From positions 496,001 through 560,000 of the forward strand of contig JAOVFP010000002.1 of the NCBI GenBank assembly GCA_025738555.1: a stretch of 64,000 bases of DNA, read 5' to 3'. The stretch's first letter is position 1. The number at the start of each line of letters is the position of its first letter. The DNA is from Cyathus striatus. Lineage: Eukaryota; Basidiomycota; Agaricomycetes; Agaricales; Nidulariaceae. Below are positions 35,341-47,668 of the stretch, piece after piece. The notes below the pieces were generated by a model. That model was given only the letters and a program-made list of their open reading frames with translations. It did not search any database and was not told where the DNA came from. Made by a program: the position numbers and the translations under genes.

Positions 35341-35372
35341 ATGTTACAGTATACAGCTTAGTTTTAAATATA

Positions 35373-35446
35373 GCGAAGTTGCTGAGCGGTAAAGTAGACC
35401 ACATCAAACACAGTATCGATGAGGGCTTGAGTTCGAAACAAGCTAG
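35373..35446 (+). other. tRNA-like (SINE-type) sequence
   Basis: A box-A-like TTGCTGAGCGGTAAAGTAG is followed 40 bases later by a box-B-like GAGTTCGAAAC and CAAGC. It lies at the edge of a stretch missing from copy B and so is probably an inserted tRNA-derived repeat. Confidence 0.35.
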
Positions 35447-35879
35447 TTGTTTTATTTCCCGCAAGTTTATTTTTATTACGTAATCAGCTGATGCGCGCAT
35501 CGACGCACTGTTCGCGTTTGCCCTCCCCCTCTCACTTGTCCCTTCCCGCTGATTCCCTGGAACGCTGATACCCCCATATCGCTCCGAACGCCGCTATTAC
35601 TCAACAGGACTCAAGATCGTCGGTATCCCGCTTTACCAAGTCCCAATGAATGCTGCAAAACAGTTTACTGAAGGCCGTGTTTGTTTCTACTCAAGTTTTA
35701 TCCTTTAAATTTTCTTTCTATTCATTGGTATGTTCTCTGTTTCATACCTTACCATTTTCCTCCCTAAATCTATGATTTAAACACCATTAATTTCCGTTTT
35801 ATCGACCATCCATCGTTAAGTAGACTCCTTATACTAATTTTCCTTAAAAATCATGTACCTACACACTCGCAATGAAGTG

Positions 35880-36199
35880 AAATATGTCAATGTCACTCCT
35901 CTTCCAAACCTTGAATTCAGAAGTAAAAACGCTACACTAAGCATAGGAGAGCACACTGATTTTGAAGGGCCAGTCACACGCAGGTCTTGCCTATTCCAAT
36001 TTCTCGATACCGACCTACATTGACGTCTTCACCAGAACCTTACGACATCGCAGTTTTTTACTTTGATTGTATCACGCATCGAAGTGCTATTACTTTGAAG
36101 ATTGGTATTCTACTGAGACAGCAACTACATCGCCTGGTTGGGAACGTTCTGACAAACGTTATCGTCGATCTTTCCTTTCCCCAGTCAGGTAAGTACTAG
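35880..36199 (+). repeat. 320-bp duplicated unit ending in a consensus splice donor, copy 1
   Basis: It matches 38415-38742 (GAAGGGCCAGTCACACGCAG; ACGACATCGCAGTT; GAACGTTCTGACAAACGTTA). Both copies end CAGTCAGGTAAGTACTAGC, that is CAG followed by GTAAGT. The plus-strand frame YDIAVFYFDCITHRSAI is kept in both. It could be an exon of an unknown gene or a repeat that happens to contain a donor. Confidence 0.5.
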
Positions 36200-36519
36200 C
36201 TCGTCGTTTACTTACATTGTTCACTGTTTTCTGTTTAGTATCAACTGTATGGATGCTAATGAAATTCCTCGGATGTCTAGTGCTGGATTCTCGTTATTCT
36301 GGTAGAAGAGAGCGTTGAAATTACCTGATTGGCTCAACTACTAATTTACTTTGAATTTACTCACAAGCTATAATTGTCCTGCATAAATTTATTTATTTAT
36401 TTCCCTAATTATTGCAAGCAAGGTTTTCGTCGACGAAGTCCACACTTCCCAGTATATAATATGACTTGAATGAAAGTTGCGTCTCACGCATGGGCTATAG
36501 TGTAACCTATGACAACGGC

Positions 36520-37880
36520 TCCGGTTATCCTTTGGGCCGGTTTGAGACATCACGTGATGTGTCATAGTGGTGCCACGTCATCAACCTCGAATGAGCACAA
36601 CGACACGTATCTGAGATACCTATGGATCTCGATTTGGGAACTATACACTCGCTTTCATTAGGCTGTACAGAGAGACACCCTTTGTGAAGGACAGAATCCG
36701 AGTGTCGAATGTTCTTCGTCAGCGCCCGAGTGTTATAATTACCGTGAACAATGTATGGTTCATACAGTATCTGGTGAGTTGTATCCGTACGTCCGCTTTC
36801 CCTCCATACATTCATTCTACTTATGTTGTCGATAGCCAGATACAGGTGCTCCCCTGAACTACCCATTCGTGTTTCTCCGCCTCATCCAGCTGGCATCGGG
36901 ACTCCTCTACGTATTGTCACCCTGCCTTGGTCGACCTGTTATACTTAACACTGGCTTCGCATCCGTCATGCCACGAAGAGGATGAGAACACGACGCTGTA
37001 GTTCTTCGAGTTGCAGCGCCAACCTGCCGGTTTCGACACCCTCTCATGCTTTAACTTAGCTTGCCAGTCGCCACGTCATCGACATCGAAGGAACACCGAA
37101 CATACGCCTTATCTCTAGTATGTGACAGCGGGCCTCGGGCGTTGGTATATGATGGAGTCGAGTTGAGGACGTGACTCAGTAGTAACTGAACGTCCACTTC
37201 CCCTCTACGCATTCATCCTGTTCATGCCGTCGACAGCTGGACGCTGGTGCCTCCCTGAACTTCCCATATATCTTTATCTGGCTCATCCGGCTGACATATC
37301 GGGCCTTCTTGCGTTTTCTCAATCTACCTTAGTCGTCTTATTGTACTTACTACTGGCTGCGCGTCCGGAACCACCATGAAGAGCGAGAACACGAAGTAGT
37401 TCTTGCAGCGTGAGCCTGCTGGCACGTCCCCTCCTGCTTAGCTTGGCAGTTGCCACATCATCAACCTCGGACGAGCACAGAACGTACACCTTACCTGTAG
37501 TACGTGACAGCGGGCCTCGAGTGTTGGTGCATCATGGAATCGAGTTGAGGACTGATGGAGTTGAAGGTACACCCAATTCTCCTCCACGCATTCATTCTAC
37601 TCATGTTATCTATAGCGGGACACAGATGCTCCCCTGAATTCACCATCCATGTTTCTCTGCCTCCGCCTCACCCGGTTGGCATTAGGCGCTCTCCTATGTC
37701 TTCCCACTCTGCCCTAATTGCCCTAGTGTGCTTACTACTGGCTACGCATCCGTTATGCCACGAAGATGAGAACATGAAGCCGTGGTTCCTGCAGCATCAA
37801 CTTGCTCGTTCAACGCCTCTCATGCTTAGCTTGGCAGTTGTCACGTCATTCACCTCGAACGTCAAAGGACAATTACAATC
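36520..37880. repeat. ~390-bp tandem repeat, three units, upstream block A
   Basis: Units are marked by GACAGCGGGCCTCG(G/A)G(C/T)GTTGGT (37126, 37508), CTCCCCTGAA and CATGCCACGAAGAGGATGAG. The same three units in the same order occur at 62070-63470, and diverged single units at 35020-35280, 40390-40660 and 61720-61990. There is no consistent open frame across units. Confidence 0.75.
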
Positions 37881-38414
37881 TACATGAAATTGACTAGCCA
37901 CGCCGCTGCCGTGTTCTACTCGATATCGTGGCGCGCGTCGACCGCGCGGTTATTTGCTCAGGCTCAGGGAATAGAATTTGGAAGACCGTGCGTCTCCTGT
38001 ATTCGCCCTTTCATCACATTGATAGATCTTCACAATATCTACAGGCAAGTATCCTTCATGACATAGTATAGTACATAAACTTCTCATATCCTTAAGGTTA
38101 CTCTTATGTGCCATACGTACGTGCATTATCGTGTTTCGTGGGGGATGCCGCCGGTGTATGGTCCACGGTTCATCTAGCAACACTAAAGTAAAATGTATTC
38201 GAAATATGATACAGGATTAGTGTCTGATCATGAAGTTCGGACATGCACGCCCGCTGTTGTCGGGTCAAGATACTGTCCTGAATACCCACCTCGGTGTTTC
38301 ACATTGACACTGCATGTTTATCCCGTATCACCAAACTTGCGCCGGACAGTGTTGTCTGAAGTTGGTTTTTCAACTTCCTCCCTTCGCCAACCCTCTGCTC
38401 CCTCTCAACGTTCT

Positions 38415-38742
38415 GCAGCCTTCCAAAGATCCTCTTCCAAACCTTGAATTCAGAAATACAAACGCTATACTAAGCATAGGAGAGCTCACTGATTTCGAAG
38501 GGCCAGTCACACGCAGGTCTTGCATATTCCAATTTCTCGATACTGACCTACATTGACATCTTCACCAGAATCTTACGACATCGCAGTTATTTACTTTGAT
38601 TGTATCACGCATCGAAGTGCTATTCCTTTGAAGATCGTCGTCAGTATACTACTGAGACAGCAAGTACATCGCCTGGTTGAGAACGTTCTGACAAACGTTA
38701 TCGTCGATCTTTCCTTTCTCCAGTCAGGTAAGTACTAGCACA
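38415..38742 (+). repeat. 320-bp duplicated unit ending in a consensus splice donor, copy 2
   Basis: Second copy of the unit at 35880-36199. It differs by scattered substitutions and one small indel (GATCGTCGTCAGTATACT versus GATTGGTATTCT) but keeps the final GTCAGGTAAGTACTAGC. Confidence 0.5.
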
Positions 38743-39019
38743 GGTTTTCTGAGGGAAACACGAAGCGCATAGTTTACTCTTCCCATGCGAATTTCTCGCC
38801 AAATCACTCACAACTTCTGTCTTACACATTCGTACCTTTTGTTTTACTAGCAAGTATATATCTGTGTATATACTCGCGCTAGTTACTTGAGTGTACTCGC
38901 AAGTTCCCGACGTGCAACACAGGTATGTATCAAACGTCATCTCAGGCCAAGTTGTCCCTTATCTATGCATGGGTTCGTATGCAAACCTTTCTCGTTCTGA
39001 TTATCACATATCTGATTTT

Positions 39020-40115
39020 TATCCCGACAGTCGCTCGAAACGCTTCGAAAGAACGCCTGTCGCCTAGTACTCTCACGAAATTATTTTTATCCGTCGACGT
39101 TTTAAGTTTGAATAGCCTTGAACGCGAGCGTTAGCGCTACGTTTGAAGAAGCTATCGAACACGCGCTTTCATTAGGCATGTCTTATCGTCGCTCGCATAT
39201 TTATATAACTTGATCGATGAGATCGATGCGAAGTTTTGACAGGAGAGTGAGAAGGAGAAGAGCGCCTGTGTAGTTTATTTAGAGGATGGATGATCGATTT
39301 GTGGATAGAGTACAAGGTCGTCACTCGTGTACTTACATCTAAAATCGAGGGTAACAACTATCAACCATCGACACAACTTTGCTACCACAAGTACTTACTA
39401 CTGATTCTGATTCATTTTTACAGCTGGATACTCGCTGGATAGAGAATTTCAATCGATAAAACGTAAAATTTTAAAACCTTAGTTATTCGACAGTCTGAGC
39501 TTGGTCTAAACGCTGCGGCGTTACCGGACCGAGCATGTTCAACCGGGCCTTTCTGTAAGCGATAAATCGATAGCGCCGCACTAATACCGAAGCGTTTCCC
39601 AGTTTTGTCCCAGTTGCAACCCCCACGTCGACGTCACCTTCGCAACCCCCATCTTTGCTGACGACTTCCCTAGGCTCAAGCACCTAAGCTCAAGCTCAGG
39701 CCACATCCGTCGTTCGACGGCGTCATCTTCATTAATGCCAATGTCTTCCCTCTCCCCCCGCCACGACAGTGTTCTGTGCAGCCTGTGTGAGCTGTCTCAA
39801 GCTCAAGACTCGCCCTCGATTCATCCACCAGAACTTCAAGCAATACGTGACAGGGGGAATTTATAATGCATAAGAAGACTCAGTTTAGTGGTATGCCTCG
39901 TCATATCCATTCCAGCTCGACGTTAACCCGCATTGCAGTCTTGACGGAACCGGTCCATCCAGTCAGCTTCTTACTTGGAAACAGATCCAGGTGTCTCAAC
40001 GGCCCGTTAATAGCAGATTTGGACACCCTAGGGAGAAACCCATAGTTGAATGTTGTTCGTCAGGCTCGGTGTGGGGGTTCTTGTATCGGGTCGGTTAGGT
40101 TTGGGTCGAATCAGC
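39020..40115. repeat. NLR upstream flank, copy C (no NLR attached)
   Basis: It is diverged but collinear with 27890-29720 and 60460-61390: CTTCGAAAGAACGCCTG, GAACGCGAGCGTT, GATGATCGATTTGTGG, CAATCGATAAAA, ACCAGAACTTCAA. The piece next to it, 38743-39019, is unrelated to NLR coding, so the gene was lost or never copied. It lacks the insertions present in copy A. Confidence 0.75.
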
Positions 40116-42890
40116 AGCAGCGTACGTCCCTCTTCCCCCTTCACATTTCATCATATTGGCTCACTCTCACAGCAGACTTCCCTTCGTTCACACAGTTAGC
40201 CACACGACATTGCACGTAAGCACAGGTGGTCTGAGAGGAACACGTAGCGCGTAGGGGGTTGCAGCGGATACGTTGTATGGGCCTCGCTGCGAATCGCGAA
40301 CAAATATACGCCTTACCTCTAGTACATGACAGTGGGCCTTGGGCGTCGGTGCATAATGGAGTCGAGTTGAGGACATGACTCGTAAGCGAGTGGGGTTGAA
40401 GCTGTAACCGTACGCCCACTTTCATATACTCTTTCATCTTGCTCATATTATCGACAGCTAGACGCAGCTGCTTCCCTGAACTCCCCATTCATGTTTCTCG
40501 ACCTCATCCGATGGCTAGCATCGGGGCTCCCCTACGTCTTATCATCCTGCCTTGGTCTACCTATTGTACTTACTGCTGGCTAGGCATCCGATACCGCGAA
40601 GAGGACGAGAACACCAAGCTCTAATTCTCGCAGCGTCAACCTGCTAGTACTCCTGATGCATAGCTAGCCTATTTTCACGTCATCAACCTCAAACGAGAAC
40701 AAGGATACGTACATGAGATACGATATAGAGCTGGAGCTATGAACTATTCGTACACGCTCGCTTTTGTCTGAATAATGCTGTATGCAGAGACACCCTTGGC
40801 ATTACAAAGGACCAAATCCCAGTGTCAAGTGTTCTTCGCCAGGGCTCGTGTCCATGGGGGGTTTACTGGTATCGGGTTGGTCAGGGCTGGGTCGAAACAG
40901 TAACACCTTATGTCCATCTTACTTCTTCATGTTTCGTTACGTTGATTCATCATCGTAGTAAATTTCTTTCCGTACATCTAGTGGACTACGTAGACCTCTC
41001 GTTACTTGCACTTCAAGCTTCCACTGTCTTGTTCTTCAACATTGCACGTAAGCTACGAGAGGAACACGTATTAGCACCTCTAGTACATAATAGTGGGCCT
41101 CGGGCATTGGTGTATGATGGAGCTGAATTGGGACGTGACTCAGTCGTAACTGTACGTCTGTACACATTTATCATGCTCATGTTATCTACAGCTGGAACTT
41201 GCATAAGACACATACAAGTATACGTGCAGTTGCCTAGCCACGCCACTGCCGTGGAGGTTCATGGTATGGTACATTGACTTCTCGTATCCTTAGGGATGCT
41301 CTTCTGTGTTATACGTCTGTGTAGTGCCGTGTTATGTGGGGTTACAATTGATGTATGATCCACAGTTCATGTAGCAACACTAAGACAAAATGTATTCGAG
41401 ATACGATATGGGACTGGAGTTCGGAACTACATGCCCGCTTTTGTCGGGTCGAGATATTGTCCTGAATACCCATGTCGGTGTTTCATCTCATCGATCATAT
41501 TGGTGGCTTCTGCTATGACTCCCTCACCCGCCTAGGTGAGTCCACTGCGAAGAGGTTGAGAACACAAATGGCCAGCTCGTATCTCATACGTACGCGTGGA
41601 GACATCCGCGGATGATATCTTCATCATCTGGACCGGAAATGATTCTAAGTATTGGCACTGGCTTGCATCGTTCTTGTACTTTAATTCTTTTATTGTGCGT
41701 TGACTATCATCAATCCTGTACTCACATATTGAAATTCATTATCATGATAGCCTGGAGAGCTGTGGATGACACAAGGATAACATGTCCAGTTTCGGTCGAC
41801 ATTACATCACGTACTGTAAACCGATAACGCTGAACCATACCTAACAGCGTTCATCAACTAAATCTCAACGTTCAGCGTCGACTTCGTTTTCGACGATCCT
41901 TCACAATTCCTGTTACAAGGCTAAAATTATTTTTTACAGAGGTTCGCCCAAGGCCGCCCATGATCCATCAATAGAATTCTGCATTTGCATAGCATACCCT
42001 TCTGTTGTTAAATCAACTAAATCATCTCATCACAAAAGTGATTCAGACACTTATCTCAACTGACAGCTTTTCCTTTCAATCCAACTACTACCGGCAGTGG
42101 TAACTGATATTTCAATGAAACTCCATCTCCTTTCCCTTGCTGTGCTTCATAACTACGAACTAAATTTGAAGCTCTGTTGATCATTTATCTGAATTTGGAT
42201 CACTCGTTCCCGCTACTAAATCTTTATCAGCACAGTTTAGGCATTGTTATTTTAATCTTGCATGCACTTACCTTATAATATCTGCCCACAAGACAATCTC
42301 TTTCGCGATCCTTGATCATCCTTTTCTGTTTCTCATCGTAATATTCAATTTTATCCGCATTTTAACACCGTCTGTCTGATTCATCGTAGGAAAGATGTTT
42401 CAAGCAGCTTCGAACTTCGTTATTCAAAGTGGAGTGTTCGTCGAGAACGCAAAGTTCTGTAGGGGATCTTCCTTTCTTTTATATGATGCACAATTACTAT
42501 ACACATTCCCTATTTCTTGTAGATGCGAGGAAGATACATTCTAAGCCCCAACGCACGAACCAAACTACAAGGTCAGCCAGCAAACTTTGCCCTGAAACCT
42601 CGCTTATTTCAAACGTAAACACACGTTATTATCATTATGATATTGGTTCTAACACCTGCACGTAGTACCGTGAGATCAGGAGAGGAAATATAAGAGTACT
42701 TGAGAAGATAGAAGGATCTGACCAGCTAGATAAAGCCTGCGTTGATTATGTAGCAGAAGTTGAGGTTTCAGGGGTTAAGCAAGAAGGGTAGCCCGAGTCT
42801 ACCATGGACGGAATGCATACAGTGTGGGTTGTTTGGTACTTCATGTGACTATGACATTGGACTGATATACTTATTGTTTCAGAGCGATTT
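40116..42890. other. CpG-rich non-coding repeats; no gene seen
   Basis: 40390-41290 holds diverged units of the ~390-bp family (GGGCCTTGGGCGTCGGT at 40335). 41400-41545 (GAGTTCGGAACTACATGCCC; ATCGATCATATTGGTGGCTT) recurs at 63840-63965, with a shorter match at 38220-38310. 41,550-42,890 shows no repeat or coding signal that I can support. Confidence 0.5.
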
Positions 42891-42899
42891 AAAGCAAAA

Positions 42900-45112
42900 C
42901 TTGATTTTTTTGGGCAGCAAGAAAATTCCAGGCACACACAAAAGTGAGCATGAGTTGAGCGTGAAAATTCGACCCTATGCGTGAATATTTTATATGTGAG
43001 CGTGAATAATCCTTATATGAGCGTGAGCAAACTGGCTGTCTTATATCAACTACATACTGAATACTTGGCATAGTAAAGCATGTTTTTAATACAATTTGGT
43101 ATATACTAAGCACAGTAATGTAATAATTGAAGAACACCAGTGGGTTTTATATATATTTCATTGTTATTGTCTTCTTTATGAGTGTAATTGATTTAAAAGG
43201 TATACCAATGATCCAGAGTGTTTAGATATGACTTAGAGTGTATATAAATGATTCAGAGAGTGTACAAATGATCTACAAGTTGAAAAAATGACTCAGAGAG
43301 TGTAGCAGTAATTCAGAATAACAGTTAGAAATTTATAGAGCTAGAGAATGGTATATATTGAACAGTAGAAACAGGGGAACTTTATAATGAAGCAGGAGGC
43401 TCAGAAAATTACAGGAAGCTTTACAATGAAGCAGGAAAATTCAGAACAAGGCAGGGGGATTCACAGTGAAGCAGAGACCTTGGGAAATTCAAAACAAAGA
43501 ATGGGGCTTACAGCGAAGTAGGGAACTTCAGAACAAGGAAGGGGGCTTAATAACGAAGCAGGAAAATTCACAATGAAGCAGGGAGCAATACAGGATAGAT
43601 TACTACCTATCACACATATTTGCATAGTATAACTGCATGTCAGTATTATATTTACACTCATGTTCAATGCGCTTTGATTTGAGCATGAGCATGGTAGGTA
43701 TTCTATCACATTTATAATACTTATTTACACTTGCACTCAATGTCCTTTAACTTGAGTGTGAGTGTGATTGGTATTCCTACTCATGCTCAAAAATATTACA
43801 CTTGTATTTAACTTGAGTGTGAGTGTGATTGGTATTCCTGTTCATGCTCAAAAATATTACACTTGTATTTAACTTGAGTGTGAGCATGATTGGTATTCTT
43901 ACTCATGCTCAAAAATATTACACTTGTATTTAACTTGAGTGTGAGCATGATTGGTATTCTTACTCATGCTCAAAAATATTACACTTGTATTTAACTTGAG
44001 TGTGAGCATGATTGGTATTCTTACTCATGCTCACAAATATTACACTTGTATTTAACTTGAGCATGAGTGTGATTGGTATTCTTACTCATGCTCACAAATA
44101 TTACACTTGTATTTAACTTGAGCATGAGTGTGATTGGTATTCTTACTCACACTCACAAATATTACACTTGTATTTAACTTGAGTGTGAGCATGATTGGTA
44201 TTCCTATTCATGCTCACAAATATTACACTCACACTCAATGTCCTTTAACTTGAGCATGAGTATAATTGGTATTCCTATTCATGCTCACAAGTATTACACT
44301 TACACTCAATGTTCTTTAACTTGAGTGTGAGTGTGGTATTCCTATTCATGCTCACAAGTATTACACTCATGCTCAATGTCCTTTAACTTGAGCATGAGTG
44401 TGGTATTCCTATTCATGCTCACAAGTATTACACTCACAATCAATGTCTGAGTGTGATTGGTATTCCTATTCATGCTCACAAATATTACACTCACACTCAA
44501 TGTCCTTTTACTTGAGCATGAGCATAATTGGTATTCCTATTCATGCTCACAAATATTAAACTTGCAACTTACTTTTCCTCCCACATGTAAGTGAAGCCAA
44601 AATATAAATGTAACATATAATTTTTTGTGAGTGTGAAGTAAAAACTTTGAGCATGAGTTGACAGACCTTGAGTGTGAGTTGATGACCTTGAGTGTGAAAA
44701 CTTAGACCCTGTGCGTGAATGTATGGACCCTGTGTGTGAGGTGTTGACCCTAAGCATGAAGTAAAATCTTGAGTGTGATGTGTGCATGCATGCTCAACCC
44801 ACACTCACACCTTCAGCATGAACATGAGCATGAAATATAAATATTATTCTTCAAGATTTGACTTCATATCTTGATTAGAAACATCACTCACACCCACAAT
44901 ATGACACAGCCATACAACACTAGTATGTACATTTGATTTACATTCTTTTTGACTCACAAATGGGCCATTTAGAACTAAAATAAATACCTTGAGTGTGACA
45001 TGCTCAATCACACTCACTTTTGTGTGTGAAAATTTGGCCTTGAGCATGGCACACTCAATCATGCTCACTTTTGTGTGTGCCCAGAATTTTCTATGTGCCC
45101 GATTTTTTTTCA
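42900..45112. mobile_element. Second foldback-like element, 2.2 kb
   Basis: The left end (GGGCAGCAAGAAAATTCC...GGCACACACAAAAGTGAGCA) is matched, inverted, by the right end ending at 45112 (TGCTCACTTTTGTGTGTGCC...GGGCACATAG in reverse). The paired arms cover about 50 bp with roughly one mismatch in five. The interior consists mostly of TTGAGTGTGAG/CTCATGCTCA motifs. No transposase. Like the first element it combines inverted ends with tandem repeats. Confidence 0.55.
43690..44560 (+). repeat. 61-bp tandem repeat array
   Basis: CTTGAGTGTGAG starts at 43751, 43812, 43873, 43934, 43995 and 44056, an exact 61-bp period, with more degenerate units to about 44560. Each unit pairs GAGYRTGA with TACTCATGCTCA, so it is itself partly palindromic. 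Confidence 0.9.
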
Positions 45113-46920
45113 AGGCTGTGGTAAGCTATTATCAGCATTTTTCTTTCATGGGTATCTATGAACTCATTCTCTATGACCAATTAATGGATCGAAAATTTGG
45201 TTATACAGCTACTTACATAATGAATCTTCATATTGATTCATATAGTGGTAAGCTCAATGCCATGCTGTCAGTATGCATCATTCCTAAGATTTCTGCTGTA
45301 TGTTCATTACACATCATTGCAGGTTCATAACACATATAAAGGTCTTATTAGTACTTACAGAGGAAATAAGCCTGGTGGTTCATGGAATACTCAGAGTCCA
45401 CCATGGCTCTCAGGAATGGAATTGGAACTTATTCAGTCAATTCTCAAAAGTAATAATATCACATCTCCCACACACTTCAGAATGACTGATGTAATAAGTT
45501 CATGGCATCATGTGTTTTTTACGATGAGGAAGGAAATGGAAGCTATGAACAGATTTACATGTAATCTAGGCTGTAATCTCAGCTGTTCTGTTGTGATGTT
45601 AAACTATAAACTCTGCCACTACATATTGGATCATCTGGGAGCCATGCATAAACAAGAATTCAAAGTGTTGAAGACTACCTGGCATGAGATAATATTTGGA
45701 AACCTATACCACAAGCATCCACTGCATGTGGGGAAATTAACATGGTAACTAGTGTTCATTATGTCTAAACACATATTTATTAATTATTTCGTTTTAGCTT
45801 TAAGTTAAGAACACAGAGCATCACATCAATTCCTGGTGATGAAGTGGATCTTCCAATGACAACAGTTGTTATTGTCAAATTTTGGACAATGCTTATCACA
45901 GTTGGCTTCCCCAAGTGCCATATCTACTAGGAAATTATTGGGTATTTACTAGGAATACTCAATTTGACTTGGGAATAGGTGACACTCTCTAATGTATAAT
46001 AAAGTTATTAACTAATGTTTGGCAGTATCCAGAGTCAATATTAATCTCCAAGTCAATATGTATGTGCCTCTCCTATTTTTATATATGAAAGATAACTTCA
46101 AAACAGATGTTTATTTGTTCATTTTTGATCCTGAAATTGATCAATTCAATGGAAAGGTTAATCCTCCACATACATATTGGTCATTGGACAACTCAGGAAC
46201 CCAGCCCCTTCCAGATGGCTTTGCTGCTTCAAAAGGACTTAATATCTCAAAAATAGAATTGATTCCATTGGTATCTACCTGGGAAATATTATACTGTGAA
46301 GGCCTCCGTGAATTTTACAAAAAATGTGGAATAATATCATCTGACATATATCAGCTACTTGATCTTCCTTATTATGTATCTAGGAAAGCTGGTATGTGAT
46401 TAGTTCTTGAGCTTGAACTTTCACAGCTTAGGAATGGTATACAGAAAATATAATCAAACTGCCATTATTATACATTGAGGAAGCCAATAAAATTAATTAC
46501 CTCAGAATGAATAATGAGGTCAAGAGGGCAAACGAAATGTCAATACATCATTATTTATGAGATACTGATGCTATTAAGCATATTGATGAAATGGACTGGT
46601 ATACTTCCATGGTACAATCACCAGATATTCGATCTCTCTCTTAGGTTGGAATAACAGCCTTAGAAGACTGCTTCGGATTACTTGGAACAATTTACAAGAC
46701 AAAAAATGTCCAAGTTATACAGAGAAATAAATATCATCAATATTGTCTTGCCAATACTAGGTTCAGAATGGAGGATGAGGAATGAGAGGAGATTATGCAC
46801 ACTGATGTACAAGATGACTCAGAGATTTCAATTGACCATATATATTCAACTGTGGGCCTTATCAATTCAGATGAAGAAGACATGGATCACATTGAAGATT
46901 TGCATGTAGATGGACACATT
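45113..46920 (+). pseudogene. Gene remnant of unknown family
   Basis: Plus-strand coding pieces are separated by possible 50-nt introns: 45150-45240 (YDQLMDRKFGYTATYIM), 45400-45745 (MTDVISSWHHVFFTMRKEME; YGNLYHKHPL-like FGNLYHKHPLHVG), 46020-46399 (YWSLDNSGTQPLPDGFA; WEILYCEGLREFYKKCGI) and 46680-46909. The YWSLD...G...L followed by W...Y.GLREF arrangement recalls hypothetical proteins of Agaricomycetes near transposons. Frames do not join cleanly and stops occur after 46400, so I call it decayed. No function is suggested. Confidence 0.4.
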
Positions 46921-47668
46921 TAATGCTCATAAATATACACATTTCAGTCTCTCATAAATATTCATTTCCTATATACCAGGACTCCAATTCATAAGTTTTT
47001 GCTAAATAAAACGGAGTGTCATTGGCCTCGTGGAATTGACATACTGATGAGTTCTTTAAATGCATACTGCACTAGCACAGGAACCTGGCCACATTAGTGG
47101 AAAACCCAAATTTGTTCATTCTAAAATCTGTGCACTTAGAATAAAACATATGTGCTAGATAGTAGACTACATATAGAATTATATAAAACTCAAACTGTAT
47201 TTTTTGAGGCACTCTGAGAAATGTTATGAATATTTTGTCACAAGACCTCAGAAAGTGGGAAAATCAGGAAACTGGCCACCCCTTATTAATAAACCCTAAG
47301 GCCGGCTGTCACAGACCTTAAGAAAAGGCAAGTGTAAGTAATGGCATTCAACCAAAATCAAAAGAGGGAATACCAAATGCTTCATCTCCAACATCTTCCT
47401 CCCCAGCAGTAGGTTCTTCACATGAAATGTTTGGCATTGCAAGGGTAAAAGTAGGGCAGTATCAGTGAAAGAGTGACAAACGGGTACGAGAAACAAGGAA
47501 AGGAAGAATATGATGGCAGTCTCAATGAAGGAGTGATGAATGGGGCCTCAACATGGGTCCTGGGAAAAACAGTAAAAATTACCCAAAGAGGAACTAATAT
47601 GATGTCATCAGGTTTTTATGAATTTCCCTGCCAGATAGCAATTTATTCCATCCCCCAAAACCCAACTA
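46921..47668. other. No gene seen
   Basis: CpG-poor sequence with only short unsupported open frames on both strands. It ends at the TA of the pogo/Fot element. Confidence 0.5.

Noticed and set aside
37410..37887. Overlapping open frames of 75-110 codons in the ~390-bp units
   Set aside because: Frames are not preserved between units or between blocks A and B.
42620..42840. Possible 5S rRNA near 42700-42840
   Set aside because: No match to the conserved 5S internal control region or termini that I could recognise.
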